Source: Magicicada septendecula (taxonomy: Eukaryota > Arthropoda > Insecta > Hemiptera > Cicadidae). Taken from it: a stretch of DNA of 64,000 bases. The DNA is taken from positions 25,444,120 to 25,508,119 of the forward strand of contig CM068373.1 in the NCBI GenBank assembly GCA_034769895.1, in the 5' to 3' direction. Positions 1-10,534 of this stretch are shown in pieces (position 1 is the stretch's first letter; each line of letters starts with the position of its first letter). The notes beneath the pieces were generated by a model that was not told the origin of the DNA, did no database searches, and saw only the letters and a program-made list of their open reading frames with translations. A program made the position numbers and the translations under genes.

Positions 1-1194
1 ACTCTCTCAAATTAGTTCGCGTTAATTGTTATTATAGTTATTCGCTTCTACAGCCATTGTTAATTATTATTTATTAACTGCGTTATGGTTTGAATCACTG
101 TTGTTACGGGTTTAGTTCGTTTCGAAATGTTACTCGATGATGAAGTTATTGTTGCGTATTTGCACAACTAAATCACAGCGTTATTTAATTATCATTTGTG
201 TTGTATTAATTCACTTGTACATCACTAGTAAAATTACAGTTTTTCTCCTTACCGAAATCTGTTCTAGTACGAGCTTACTTTTCTAACCATCGTACCGAAT
301 TTCTCTAAGTCCAATAACTATGGGAATCTCGGTCGCGGACTTACACTCCCGTTTCCGTCAAAATTTTTAGTTAAACTCCCCGAGCGCGCCTTTCTCGCGT
401 CCCTATATCGAATTCCATATTTCTCCCACTTACTTCCGATTTTTCTAACGCTGTTTTCCAATTGGTTCTACTTTACGACTCTTCAGATTTAGAGACCACC
501 TATTTTTCCGAAAGAACTTCTCTGATAGGCCTTTGGATTCCCACCAGATTCCTTCCCTAGGTCACTACACTGAGGTCGTTGTCGCTGCTAGATACTGTAG
601 CAATAATTCTTGCCTGTCACTTTTTTGGAGTAAACAAAACAACCCTTAACTTTCTCGTCAAGTATTGTTTTCGTGCACTAGGTTGTTCTAATGGCATCAA
701 CTATTGTTACTTACAGGCCTTACCAAACTTCCTTTCAACACTTCTTGCTTGTGTTAGGACATTACTCCGAGCTTCCTCTCTTCTCAGTAAGATCGAAGTC
801 CTGTCGCTGACCGTTTGAGTCTTTCAATAACATATACCTTTTTTTGTTTCGCTATATGCAGCTGGCGTGTATATGTATTCTGGTCTATTGTTAATACCTG
901 CAGCTGCTCTTCAAATGAATTCGTTTACTTCTGTGCCCTTTTTTCTACGGATTTGAGGTAGTTGTCAAAGTTTAACGTTTCTTAGTATGGAGAGCGATGA
1001 ACTCAGCCTATTTGCCGTGAGCGTGTTGGGGCTGATATATGATTTTATTGCCTGTCAGTCACCTCTGCGTTTCACACAACAATTCCCTGTTACGGCGCTT
1101 AAAGATACATCTCTACTCAAAATAAGAAAATTTCAAAATTTCTGATTTTGCTGTTATATATTCGCAGATAGCTTAGTGGGGCTGCAACAACTAA
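1..1194. other. No recognisable gene
   Basis: AT-rich sequence with several short open frames, the longest 79 codons at 579-818. None has recognisable motifs, a convincing start context or compositional support. A moderately GC-richer patch at about 230-560 (pyrimidine-rich on the plus strand) could be an old repeat, but I cannot assign it. Confidence 0.5.
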
Positions 1195-1690
1195 CGAATA
1201 GAGTGACAGAATCAGCCGTAGGTATGGTCTAGACATCAATGTTAATAAAATGAAACTAATGATTGTATCTAAGAACAAGTTCACAAACTGTACCCTTAAT
1301 ATTTATAAACTAAATGCTTGTTGAACGTGTAAGCTTGGTACTATACTCAATGAACAATGAGACCACTTTCAAGAAATAAAGAACAGAATTAAAAACGCAA
1401 GATTAGTGTAGAGTAGAAAGAGCACTTTATTCAAAAGTCACGATTTAACAATAAACACAAAGATGATACTTTTACCGTGCTATGTATTCTCGGTCCCCTT
1501 CTACGGTGAGGAATCTTTTACTTTGACTGAACCCACAACTAAGAAATTGCAAACTTTGGAATGTGGCTTTACCGTAGAATACTGAGCATATCATGGACAG
1601 CACATATAACTAATGTTGAAGTTCTTAGAATGATGAAGAAAGATAGGAAAGTTATTATCGCAGTAAAGATAAGAAAACTGGACAGTAGTG
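1195..1690 (+). mobile_element. LINE reverse-transcriptase C-terminal fragment (first part)
   Basis: Plus-strand translation in more than one frame gives the post-catalytic part of a non-LTR retrotransposon reverse transcriptase. Readable pieces are YGLDINVNKMKLMI near 1225, a FTLTEPTTKKLQTLE segment near 1520 and YRRILSISWTAHITNVEVL near 1570-1626. This tail (YRRILRISW...NVEVL) is common in arthropod LINEs. The endonuclease and catalytic palm are absent, so the copy is truncated at its 5' end, and several frame changes mark it as dead. It resumes at 2112 after an insertion. Confidence 0.75.
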
Positions 1691-2111
1691 TGGTAATTTT
1701 CACATTTAAAGTTTGGCTAATCTGTACGATCTGCATTACGCTTATCGCGTTCAGGCTAAAACACAGTGCAACGTGCGTCGGCGAGCAGCGGACGTAATCG
1801 CGTTTGCTGTCTCGTTCTGTCATTTTTTCATTTTTTCTTGTCGTCGAGACAATTTATGTAGGCCTTAGACCCTAGAGTACTCATTACTGAAGCTTGGAGT
1901 GCCGCGTACTCGCGCCTCAATTCATCATGTAACATTTTACCCGACGTAGGATTCAAATTTCAAATGCTTTCAGACGTAGCCAACCTTGCTATTTAAATTA
2001 AATTGTAATGCAACATTAATAAATGTATTAAAATACAGTCCACGCTCAACATTATTTTCTGCATCCTGGCATAACATTTAAAACATTAATCTTCCTAACA
2101 AAAACTTTAGT
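1691..2111. other. Unidentified insertion inside a LINE
   Basis: The LINE reading breaks in the K-L position before the expected YLGHVMRNE segment and resumes at 2112 with Y-L-V-H-F-M-R-N-E-Q. The roughly 420 bases between look foreign. They begin near CAGTAGTGTGGTAA and have a GC-richer first third and an AT-rich second half. I see no terminal inverted repeat, poly-A tail or clear duplication, so the class (SINE, MITE or other) is open. Confidence 0.45.
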
Positions 2112-2340
2112 ATCTGGTACATTTCATGAGAAATGAACAGAGATTTTACTTATTGCAGTCCATACTACAGAGAAATGTAGTTGGAAAAAGAGTAGTTGGG
2201 AGACTGAGAATCTCATGCTGAGAAATTTAAGGACCTGGTTTGGCACAAATACAACTAACTTATTCCGTGCAGCAGTACAAAACGTTAAAATAGTCTGTAT
2301 GATATCCAACATCCGGAACGGATAGGAACTATCAGAAGAT
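2112..2340 (+). mobile_element. LINE 3' fragment, continuation after insertion
   Basis: The translation gives HFMRNEQRFYLLQSILQRNV, then a GKRVVGRLRIS segment and a KDLVWHKYN/LF-type tail. This matches the usual order of the C-terminal end of the same arthropod LINE family seen at 1195-1690. It is the downstream half of one copy interrupted by about 420 bases. Confidence 0.7.
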
Positions 2341-2887
2341 GATACACAAGCGTTGTTCACTCCTTTTTAGCATATATGTAGACAGTGTGGAATAAGTACT
2401 GGTTAGCCATGCATACATTTGCTCGAGTATGTCGCAGCGATTTACATATTCGTCGCTGCGATTTACAGAATGCGGATAAGCAACCTTCGGTGTAGTCTAC
2501 TCGGCTAACAAGTTAATCATGTATACACAAACTGCTTACTGTCATACGTACACTGACATGCCTGTACTGCCACTGATGTTAGCGTCTGCCTCGTTAACAT
2601 AAATCTTGTCTTAGACTGTTGACGTTCTAATTTACCTTATGATTTCCGTCAAGTGACTTCTAACGTAATTTAACCTCGGTTACGCGTTTCAGGCCATATG
2701 ATCCATCTTCAGACCTTCACTCCAAAGGAGCTCTTTATATATTAAAATCCATGATAAAACAAACACACAATAAATAAACACGTAAAATACAGTGAATGAA
2801 CATATTATAAGCGTACTAGTAACCGACACGGTGCACCGTGTGTAGCATGTCAAGACTGTGTACAATAAACACGTAAATACAATAAAA
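2341..2887. other. Gene-free flank of the Gypsy element
   Basis: No coding signal. It holds a hammerhead-like motif on the minus strand at 2686-2712 and ends at the left LTR of the Gypsy element. Confidence 0.5.
2686..2712 (-). ncRNA. Hammerhead ribozyme-like core
   Basis: Read on the minus strand: CUGAAGA, a stem II segment opening with UGG and closing with GGCCU, then GAAAC and GCGUA. The conserved CUGANGA and GAAA boxes are intact. The sequence after GAAA gives ACGCGU, a self-complementary stem III with no loop, followed by UA as the cleavage position. GGU before the core can pair with ACC after it as a short helix I. This matches the minimal hammerheads known from Penelope-like elements. 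No coding piece lies beside it. Confidence 0.55.
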
Positions 2888-2895
2888 TATCATTA

Positions 2896-3464
2896 TTCGA
2901 TCGTCGTAGGTACAGTGGAAACAAAATAATTACAAGACACCAGTTAAGTCACTAATCACACCTGTAATTGTTACAGTAAAACAGTTCGTAATTAACAACA
3001 CAGTCTCTACAACAAATCAAATGAAAATTGTACGCACACAATAAAATGTCCACAAATATTAAAACTCAATAGTATTACAATTATACCGTCCGAATATAAA
3101 ACGGAACACTTCACTACTAACTACTTGCACGTACACAGTAATAACCCGAACCGCTCTGTAAATATATCGCACTAATACTATCGAACCGCACTATCCAAAA
3201 TCTCGTATGGAACTGAAAAACTAAGGCCGCTACCCGATGTATTTATAGTCACGCTCACACACCAGAAGCTTCCAAACTGCGTCTTATCTCTCGTGAACTA
3301 CGTAATTGCTACGGCCTTGACACAGTCCGAGCCCCCGCGCGAAGCCCGGCACAGTCGAGAAAATTCTCGCAAAATGCGTCTAGTAGCATGTACAACACAC
3401 GCTTACATCGAGATCTTTCTGGCACATTCGATAAACGCGTAGATTGTTCTGTGCTGTCGTAGCA
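2896..3464 (-). repeat. 3' LTR of the Gypsy element
   Basis: Direct repeat of 8460-9043, with the outer tip slightly shorter than its partner. The minus strand carries a TATAAATA box about mid-LTR, as expected for an LTR promoter. The inner edge on the plus strand ends GTCGTAGCA at 3464. Confidence 0.93.
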
Positions 3465-3480
3465 CTGCCCCCCCCCTTAA
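3465..3480 (-). other. Polypurine tract of the Gypsy element
   Basis: Immediately inside the 3' LTR the minus strand reads AAGGGGGGGGGCAG, the expected position and composition of the plus-strand DNA primer site of an LTR element. Confidence 0.8.
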
Positions 3481-3594
3481 GCCTGTTCGTCCCGAACTGG
3501 CAAAGCGTCTCTAAATTTGTATTTAGCCAGGCGATCTAGGTGGACGACCTTGAACTTTCGCTGTCCTTCCTTTTGAATCCGATAAACAACATCG

Positions 3595-6375
3595 TTAAAC
3601 CTTTTTTTTTACAGTGTAGGGTCCTTCCCAGTTAGACTGAAGCTTAGGTGAGCGACCACGACGGCGCTTTGGATTGAACAACCAGACCTTATCTCCTTCT
3701 TGGAAACCTACACTATTGCTGCGAATGTCATACCGAGTTTTCATTTTATCACTGGCAATCTTGAGCCGTCCTCTTACCAAGCGATTCATTCCTCGCAGTT
3801 GGTTTTCTAATTGCGAGGAATAGTTCTTTGGCTCTTGGGACTGAGTCTCAGGTGATCCAAACATCAAGTCCCCAGGAAGACGAATCTCCCGCCCAAACAC
3901 CAATTTTGCTGGAGTCATGCCGGTTGTGTCATGTACTGACGACCTATACGCCATAAGGAATAGTGGTACACGTTGGTCCCAGTCTGTTTGGTTCTCGTCA
4001 ACAACTTTCGAAAGATGCTGCTCAAGTGTCCTGTTGAATCTCTCAACCATCCCGTCCGACTGAGGATGCAGAGGCGTTGTCCTGGTCTTTCGAATTCCGA
4101 GTAGACGGCATAATCCTTTAAACACTCCTGATTCGAAATTTCTCCCTTGATCCGTATGGATTTCCATAGGGGCTGCATAACGGCAACAGAAGTTGTGAAC
4201 TAACTGCTTTGCCACAGTGGTAACCTCCTGATTTGGAATTGCGTATGCTTCCACCCTCTTAGTAAAGTAGTCACCTACAACAATGATGTACCGGTTTCCA
4301 TCGTCAGTAACTGGGAATGGTCCAGTAATGTCTATGGCAATTCTCTCGAAAGGTTGTCCAACATTATACTGTCTCATTTTTCCCCTGCTTCTGCTTTGTG
4401 GGCCCTTGCTTGCAGCACATATTTCACACGTCCGAACCCATTCCTCTACGTCGTGGCGAATATGAAGCCAATAGAATCGCTTCCGTATTTTGTCAAGGGT
4501 TTTGTTAACGCCAAAATGGCCTCCAGATGTTCCATCATGCATCTCCTTCAAAACAGACTGCACTTTACTTCGGGGAACTATCAACTGCATGACCACGTCT
4601 CGTCCATCTGCACTTTTCCAAGCCCTTTTCAGCAATCCGTTTTCTAAGGTGAGAGATTCCCATTGTGCCCAGTAGCCCTTCAGCACTTCGAAACCTTGGC
4701 AGATATCTTGCCAATCCGGGCGGCGACCTTCCTCTTTTGCTGTCAAGATCGGTCCAATGTCTTCATCAGTCATCTGTTCTTGTCGACAGTCTTGTGTTGT
4801 CCAGCCATCACCCAGAAAATCTACAGTGATGGCTTGAACATGTTCGCTTGAGTTTTGTTCTTCCTTTCTGTCGCAATGTCGGCAGTCTTCCGGGCATGGT
4901 CTTCGTGATAAGCCATCTGCATTACCCTGCAGGCGCCCCCGCCGATGTTGTACCTTGAAGTTGTACTCTTGCAGACGTTCGAGCCACCTTGCCAACTGTC
5001 CTTCCGGATTTTTAAATCTCAAGAGCCATGCAAGTGCAGCATGGTCAGTACGTAGTGAAAACTCTCTCCCATAGAGGTATTTATGGAAGTGCTCCAAAGC
5101 TCTGACAATTGCCAACAACTCTCTTCTTGTAACACAATAATTTCTCTCTGGTTTAGAAAGCGTCTTGCTGTAATACGCTATTACTCGTTCCTCACCGTTC
5201 TGCACTTGAGACAAAAGTGCTCCTAGACCAGTATTGCTTGCGTCTGTGTCTACGATGTACTTCCCTTTGGAAGCTGAAAAAGCGAGAATTGGCTGCGAAC
5301 ATAATGCAATCTTCAACGTTCTAGATGCTTGTTCACACTCTCTCGACCATTGGAAGTTTCGTTTATTTTCCGTTAGCTCATGTAGTGGTTTAGCAATAGT
5401 AGCGAAGCCTTTCACAAAACGTCTGTAATATGAGCATAACCCCAGGAGACTCCGAACTTCGTGTTTATTCTTCGGAACTGGCCAGTCTCTTACGGTGTAT
5501 ACTTTATTAGGATAACGCCCGCTCAGCTTCAGTTGTGCACCGTGAATTCTAGTTAGAACTTCCTTACGGTTTTCCAAATGATCTTCGAAAGTCTTCCCGA
5601 TCACTATGACATCGTCTAAGTAAACAAGGCAAGTTTTCCACATCAGGCCTCGGAGTATCAGGTCCATCAATCTCTCAAATGTTACCGGTGCATTACAGAG
5701 TCCAAATGGCATGACGTTAAATTGGAATAAGCCACTTGGGGTCGAGAAAGCGGTCTTTTCCTTGTCTTCTTGATGAAGACCCACTTGCCAATATCCACTC
5801 TTCAGGTCCAATGTGGAAAACCACTGTGCTCCGGACAACGTGTCGAGTGTATCGTCAACGCGAGGTAATGAATAGCAGTCTTTCTTTGTAACGTCATTTA
5901 ACCTCCGGTAGTCTACGCAGAAACGCAATCCACCATCCTTCTTCGCTACCAGGACTACAGGGGAAGACCAAGCACTTGACGAAGGTTCGATTACCCCCTC
6001 TGTCAACATGTCCTGTACTAACCGAGACATCTCCTCTTGTTTAGATAATGGAGGCCTTCGAGGAGGTTGGCGTATCGGTGTTGTGTCCCCGGTATTGATG
6101 CGATGTTGCACAAGAGAGGTTCTTCCCAGTGACTGTCCCCGAACTGCAAAACAATCTTTGAATTCGTGTAAAAACTGTCCGAGTTCTTTTACCTCACCAC
6201 TTGAGAGGTCGTTAGAAGACCTGTTCAATAATTCTTGCAGTTCGTCTGGTAATTTAGAAGTACCCGAAGAACTGGATCTTCGTTGCGTTATTCCGGCTAC
6301 CCAGGCCACAGGAGTCAATTTGCCTAGGAGCGTATTGCTTTGTAAAGTGATAGCTTGATCCAAAATATTCGCCAC
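3595..6375 (-). CDS. Gypsy pol: reverse transcriptase, RNase H, integrase
   Basis: A 926-residue frame with the full Ty3/Gypsy pol order. The reverse transcriptase (about residues 80-290) has FSTLDLKSGYWQV and the catalytic YLDDVIV. RNase H (about 375-490) has DTDASNTGLGALLSQ and a TDHAAL motif. Integrase has an H-H-C-C zinc-binding region (GHFGVNKTLDKI through CEICAASKGP), then a DDE core with IDITGPF, IHTDQGRNF and the HPQSDGMVERFNR segment, and a C-terminal KVWLFNPKRRRGRSPKL stretch typical of Gypsy-group integrases. It copies element RNA to DNA and inserts it. The order RT-RNase H-integrase separates Gypsy from Copia. It belongs to an element, not the host. Confidence 0.95.
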   Translation of the reverse strand: MANILDQAITLQSNTLLGKLTPVAWVAGITQRRSSSSGTSKLPDELQELLNRSSNDLSSGEVKELGQFLHEFKDCFAVRGQSLGRTSLVQHRINTGDTTPIRQPPRRPPLSKQEEMSRLVQDMLTEGVIEPSSSAWSSPVVLVAKKDGGLRFCVDYRRLNDVTKKDCYSLPRVDDTLDTLSGAQWFSTLDLKSGYWQVGLHQEDKEKTAFSTPSGLFQFNVMPFGLCNAPVTFERLMDLILRGLMWKTCLVYLDDVIVIGKTFEDHLENRKEVLTRIHGAQLKLSGRYPNKVYTVRDWPVPKNKHEVRSLLGLCSYYRRFVKGFATIAKPLHELTENKRNFQWSRECEQASRTLKIALCSQPILAFSASKGKYIVDTDASNTGLGALLSQVQNGEERVIAYYSKTLSKPERNYCVTRRELLAIVRALEHFHKYLYGREFSLRTDHAALAWLLRFKNPEGQLARWLERLQEYNFKVQHRRGRLQGNADGLSRRPCPEDCRHCDRKEEQNSSEHVQAITVDFLGDGWTTQDCRQEQMTDEDIGPILTAKEEGRRPDWQDICQGFEVLKGYWAQWESLTLENGLLKRAWKSADGRDVVMQLIVPRSKVQSVLKEMHDGTSGGHFGVNKTLDKIRKRFYWLHIRHDVEEWVRTCEICAASKGPQSRSRGKMRQYNVGQPFERIAIDITGPFPVTDDGNRYIIVVGDYFTKRVEAYAIPNQEVTTVAKQLVHNFCCRYAAPMEIHTDQGRNFESGVFKGLCRLLGIRKTRTTPLHPQSDGMVERFNRTLEQHLSKVVDENQTDWDQRVPLFLMAYRSSVHDTTGMTPAKLVFGREIRLPGDLMFGSPETQSQEPKNYSSQLENQLRGMNRLVRGRLKIASDKMKTRYDIRSNSVGFQEGDKVWLFNPKRRRGRSPKLQSNWEGPYTVKKKV

Positions 6376-6465
6376 TCTAATAGGTACGTTTCCGGTTTCG
6401 TCAGGTTTTACTAAACTTCTGGCAATTAGTATGCCCGGTGCGCTGACTACCTGGGGTTCGAATAT

Positions 6466-6993
6466 TTAGCACTGGTTGCCCCTAGTATCTACCTCGGTTC
6501 TAACCATGATGATCTTTTCGGAGTTTGGCGGAACAGTTACGGCCACTTGGTTTATGACGTCCATCGATTTTTCTGCTGCCGTCATTGTTGATAGCATTAC
6601 CTCTTCTCCTCCGATTCTCAAGACATTGTTTTTGAAGTCGACTATAAATCCGTAGGCGTTCATAACGTCCACACCAAGAATTGCTTCATCCACAATGTCT
6701 GCAACAAGTACTTGATGATTAAACTCAAGTCTACCGAGGCGTAGGTGTATCTCCACTTTTCCATACACTTTTACAGGCCGTCCAGTAGCTGTTCGCAAGC
6801 TGCAAGAGCACCAGATTGGCTTGAGATCTTTCACCACGTCGGGGCGCACAATAAAAACTGTTGCGCCTGTGTCAACTGTAATCGAGGTTGGCCTTTCTTG
6901 AACAAATCCGGTAACTACCAAGCGCCCGCTGGTTTTCTGAAGTGTAGAAATTGCGAATTCTCTAAGGGCTTCGTTCCTCCAGTTAGTCAGCAC
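6466..6993 (-). CDS. Gypsy aspartic protease region
   Basis: A 175-residue frame between gag and pol. It contains ITVDTGATVFIVRP, the D-T-G-A active-site loop of retropepsin-like aspartic proteases, with a downstream ILGVDVMNAYGFIVDF flap-and-helix segment. In the family this enzyme matures the Gag and Pol polyproteins inside the particle. Its place immediately after gag on the same strand is the standard Gypsy layout. Confidence 0.88.
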   Translation of the reverse strand: MLTNWRNEALREFAISTLQKTSGRLVVTGFVQERPTSITVDTGATVFIVRPDVVKDLKPIWCSCSLRTATGRPVKVYGKVEIHLRLGRLEFNHQVLVADIVDEAILGVDVMNAYGFIVDFKNNVLRIGGEEVMLSTMTAAEKSMDVINQVAVTVPPNSEKIIMVRTEVDTRGNQC

Positions 6994-7010
6994 ACGCCCC
7001 GTTGTACCGA

Positions 7011-8162
7011 CTATTGCTCGTTTCCCTGCTGCTGAATTCTAACCCGACCTCGTTGTAGATGTCCAGGTTTCCCACATCGGTAACACTTCGGTCTTCCATC
7101 CTTTCTTATCTTATTCTGTGGCGCCGACCGTCGAGTCTCTGTTCCTTGTTCTTCTTCCTCATCGTCTGTGCCGTCGCGATCTTTTAGCGCGCGCATTTTA
7201 TGACTTGTCCAACCAGACGCTGATTTGGCGGCCTCAAATTGCAAAGCATGTACCAGGGCGTCCGCACTGTTCTGGTGTCTTGCCATTCGTAACACTTGCT
7301 GTAGTTCGTTATCTCGGACACCGGCAGTAAATGTCTGCATCGCAAAACGCGTTCGAAAATCTTCTGGCGCTTCAGGATATGCCAGTCTAATTAGTCTGTC
7401 GATACTTGCTTCAAACTCTTGAAGACTCTCCCCGGAATGCTGTCGCCTTGCTCTCAACTGGGTGCAGTACACATCTCGCAAATGTTTATCACCGTAGCGT
7501 AATTCTAGAGCTTTTATCAACTCGGCATAGATGTTCTGGCTGTCAGGTGGCACTTTCTGTAGTAATTCTGCCGCAGGTCCTTTTAATGCAAGAACGAGTG
7601 AAACAGCCTTGTCTTTCTTTGTCCAATTGTTTGCGCATGCTGCAGCTTCAAATTGGCGGAGGTACGTTGCCCAGTGACTGCTTCCGTCAAAGGTTGGAGC
7701 TTTGACATGAACTGTCCCTACTGCAGGCAAAGTGACTTTCTCTGTTAACTTATTTTCTGTGCCTTTTTCTGTCTTTATCACTGGTACAGTCTCTTCAGAA
7801 ATTTGTTTTGGTTGAATCTTCATGCACTGTTCGACTTCACTTTTAATTTGTTCTCTTATGTTTGCCACTGAGTTTTCTACTCCAGATATTTTATTTGAAA
7901 CAGATTCTTCTATAACAGATATTTTTGTAGACATCGATTCTTCAACAGTCAAGACAGATTTTTCTACTTCAGCTATTTTTAATGTCATTGATTCTTGTAC
8001 CTCCGATATTTTAGTAACTTGTTTATTAAGCTCACCTCGTAGGATACCCAATTCTGCGGAACTGTGTTCTTGCAACTGTTTCTGCATAACTTCAAAGAGA
8101 GCTTCCGTTTTATCTGTTTCTCGCTTCCGTTTTTCATCCTGTCTTTCTTCTGTTTCTAGCAT
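7011..8162 (-). CDS. Gypsy gag
   Basis: A 383-residue frame. The first 120 or so residues are a coiled-coil-like, K/E/S-rich region with repeated VEESMSTKIS-type heptads. The centre has the capsid segment typical of insect Gypsy gag (FDGSSHWATYLRQFEAAA, then ELRYGDKHLRDVYCTQLRARRQ and ESLQEFEASIDRLIRLAYP). The C-terminus has a zinc-knuckle start, CYRCGKPGHLQ. It forms the particle shell and packages RNA in this family. It lies next to the 5' LTR, as expected. A further short same-strand frame at 8182-8427 lies between gag and the LTR. Confidence 0.9.
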   Translation of the reverse strand: MLETEERQDEKRKRETDKTEALFEVMQKQLQEHSSAELGILRGELNKQVTKISEVQESMTLKIAEVEKSVLTVEESMSTKISVIEESVSNKISGVENSVANIREQIKSEVEQCMKIQPKQISEETVPVIKTEKGTENKLTEKVTLPAVGTVHVKAPTFDGSSHWATYLRQFEAAACANNWTKKDKAVSLVLALKGPAAELLQKVPPDSQNIYAELIKALELRYGDKHLRDVYCTQLRARRQHSGESLQEFEASIDRLIRLAYPEAPEDFRTRFAMQTFTAGVRDNELQQVLRMARHQNSADALVHALQFEAAKSASGWTSHKMRALKDRDGTDDEEEEQGTETRRSAPQNKIRKDGRPKCYRCGKPGHLQRGRVRIQQQGNEQ

Positions 8163-8459
8163 TAGTGCTTTATGACGTTCCTCAGCTTCTTCTCTTTCTT
8201 GTCTTCGTTCTTCTTTTTGTCGTCTTTCTGCTTCTTCCGCCTCCTGTCTGCGTCTTTCCTCTGCTTCCAGTAGGAGGGTTTTCTGTCTCTCTTCCGCTTT
8301 CTATGAATCCTGTCGTCGTCGTTCTTCTGTCTGCAACAACAGCGCCTGGAAATTTTCCATCATCTGACTGGCATCCATTGTTGTTTCGAATTACACTCGT
8401 CTTGTACAAAGTATCCACTGTTTCCACTGTTAACCGTTCTATCCCACTTCTTACACCAC

Positions 8460-9043
8460 TGTTACGACGGTCTATTCGATCGTCGTAGGTACAGTGGAAA
8501 CAAAATAATTACAAGACACCAGTTAAGTCACTAATCACACCTTTAATTGTTACAGTAAAACAGTTCGTAATTAACAACACAGTCTCTACAACAAATCAAA
8601 TGAAAATTGTACACACACAATAAAATGTCCACAAATATTAAAACTCAATTGTATTGCAATTATACTGTCCGAATATAAAACGCAACACTTCACTACTAAC
8701 TACTTGCACGTACACAGTAATAACCCGAACCGCTCTGTAAATATATAGCACTAATACTCTCGAACCGCACTATCCAAAATCTCGTATGGAACTGAAAAAC
8801 TAAGCCCGCTACCCGATGTATTTATAGTCACGCTCACACACCAGAAGCTTCCAAACTGCGTCTTATCTCTCGTGAACTACGTAATTGCTACGGCCTTGAC
8901 ACAGTCCGAGCGCCCGAGCGAAGCCCGGCACAGTCGAGAAAATTCTCGCAAAATGCGTCTAGTAGCATGTACACCACACGCTTACATCGAGATCTTTCTG
9001 GCACATTCGATAAACGCGTAGATTGATCTGTGCTGTCGTAGCA
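8460..9043 (-). repeat. 5' LTR of the Gypsy element
   Basis: Plus-strand edges are TGTTACGACGG at 8460 and GTCGTAGCA at 9043, so TG...CA ends are present on either strand. About 584 bases, roughly 98% identical to 2896-3464. Related LTRs occur at 9660-9993, 44121-44659 and 59287-59518. Confidence 0.93.
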
Positions 9044-9659
9044 ATATCATTATCATACAGTGACTTGGACCGCAATAATTATGTTTAAATATTGACGTTA
9101 GTTAGCATGACGCTAACGAAACAAACACGTACACATTACCTTACACTCTTCATTAGATCTGCTACTATGTTGTTTGAAATATTTCAACAACAGTAAGACT
9201 ACTTAAAATATTATGAAAAGTTGAATATACCGGGCTATTGGGCCGCAGTTGATTGCATAAAGCGTCATTCACAGTTCCTTCTAAACATTTCGGCAATCAC
9301 TTACAACGTTCAGTAGAAACGTTCCTACTGCTTCAGTAGTAAGAATGGAAGACCGATCTCACTTCAATGAGAGTTGATTACCCAGGATCGTATTTACGGG
9401 AGCGAAACCCTCTCAGAGGGTGGAAAAAGTTGACGAACTTTGTCACGTTGTATTCTCTTACGTTTTAGGCCCGTTTATTACTTTTCCATCTGTTTTTAAA
9501 TTAGTAACTCTTCTTTAAATATACAAAATGGCGTATTACTCTAACGATAATCCTATCAAACAGCCCAGAACATTCTCCAAACCCCCCCTCCAATATGGCA
9601 CGTGTTGTCTCAGTCAAGACCGCTCACAAGTAGGTTGTTGTAGTGTATTCAAGAACACT
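9044..9659. other. Gene-free interval with a ribozyme-like relic
   Basis: No coding signal. It contains the decayed hammerhead-type repeat at 9230-9320. The rest is unassigned. Confidence 0.5.
9230..9320 (-). ncRNA. Decayed hammerhead-bearing repeat half
   Basis: On the plus strand CCGGGCTATTGGGCCG at 9230 is followed by a CATTTCGGCAATCAC...GTTCAG block. The order matches the left arm of the palindrome at 46064-46469 (CCGGGCTGAAAGGCCG, then GTTTCGGCCAC...GTCAG). On the minus strand, helix I (UUCUA with UAGAA) and GAAA survive, while the CUGANGA box has drifted to CUGAACG. It is a degenerate copy of the same unit. Confidence 0.4.
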
Positions 9660-9993
9660 TGACTTACGCATTAAGCCGGAGGGAAAGGTATACTGAACCT
9701 CTGCGCGACCTATAAAAATAAGAGCGTCAGGTCAGTTACGTGAGTGATTTTCCTTAGCGCGGATCGAGTGTTTGTCGAAGTACTTTGTTAAGTTTTATTG
9801 TGTTATAAATTGTGTGGAACTCTATTATTTGACCTTATTATTGCGTGTGAACAAATCTAACTGGAATTATTCTAACAGTCGATTACGAATTATTAATTGT
9901 TATAATTAAAGCTCGTTGTTAGTGATTTTTATTGGTGTTTTGTATTTTGTTTTCCATTGTACCATACAACGGTCCGTTAGACCGTTCGTAACA
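9660..9993 (+). repeat. Solo LTR fragment, Gypsy-related
   Basis: The end (TGTTTTCCATTGTACC ... ACCGTTCGTAACA at 9993) aligns with the reverse complement of the Gypsy LTR start at 8460. A TATAAAA box at about 9711 and a TCAGT initiator about 20-25 bases on resemble its LTR promoter. The left edge is uncertain. No internal coding part is attached, so this is an old solo LTR or fragment of a sister family in the opposite orientation. Confidence 0.7.
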
Positions 9994-10332
9994 TTACAAA
10001 CACAGCATTTGCGTATACGTTTGAAATATGAAATATAGAAAAACCAATTCAGTCAGAAATTAGTCTTCTAAGCAATGTTTCAGTGACGCCTATTTTTATT
10101 GTGCACCGTCTATTTTAATGGGATTGATTTTAAGATGTTAAAACACATTTCCAGCCACTCTAAAAATAGTAATATTGATTAGCCTTGATTTTCGTTTGTA
10201 TGAAGCCGAACCTACCGGATCCCAAAACACCCCCCACAAACAAAAAATTCTAGATACGCCATTGTGCTTACCTCTGTGCTTCATACAAGTAACATAGAGG
10301 TAACTAATTCGCCTACAACTAATGATGATTTA

Positions 10333-10335
10333 CTC

Positions 10336-10400
<65 letters not shown>
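10333..10400. repeat. (CT)n(TA)n microsatellite
   Basis: About 30 bases of CT repeats followed by about 30 bases of TA repeats, just outside the Penelope-like palindrome. Confidence 0.95.
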
Positions 10401-10403
<3 letters not shown>

Positions 10404-10503
10404 TTTCAATCACTTTCTGCTACAGTCCGTTTCTTGATGTATATAATACTATAATATTTATAACTAAATTTACCTCAAGATATACTTTTTCCTTTAGGAA
10501 CAT

Positions 10504-10534
10504 GTTTCGGGAGATCTTGTTCTCCCATCTTCAG
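10504..10534 (-). ncRNA. Hammerhead ribozyme-like core, left arm
   Basis: Minus strand: CUGAAGA, a stem II of GGGAGA with UCUCCC around a six-base loop, then GAAAC AUGUU. Stem III is the self-complementary ACAUGU, and cleavage would fall after the following U. Helix I is short (AGG with CCU). It is the inverted copy of the motif at 11142. Confidence 0.65.

Larger units (their letters stand above)
2896..9043 (-). mobile_element. Ty3/Gypsy LTR retrotransposon, near-complete
   Basis: A minus-strand element. The 5' LTR is at 8460-9043, followed by gag, protease, pol (RT, RNase H, integrase), a polypurine tract, and the 3' LTR at 2896-3464. The two LTRs differ at roughly 13 of about 570 positions, suggesting insertion some millions of years ago at typical insect rates (inference). 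About ten bases (AATATCATTA-like) flank both ends, consistent with a target duplication. No envelope gene is visible. The copy looks largely whole with only a few breaks. Confidence 0.93.

Noticed and set aside
6448-6460. tRNA T-loop-like GGTTCGAAT
   Set aside because: No acceptor or anticodon arms around it; it lies within the Gypsy pol/protease region.
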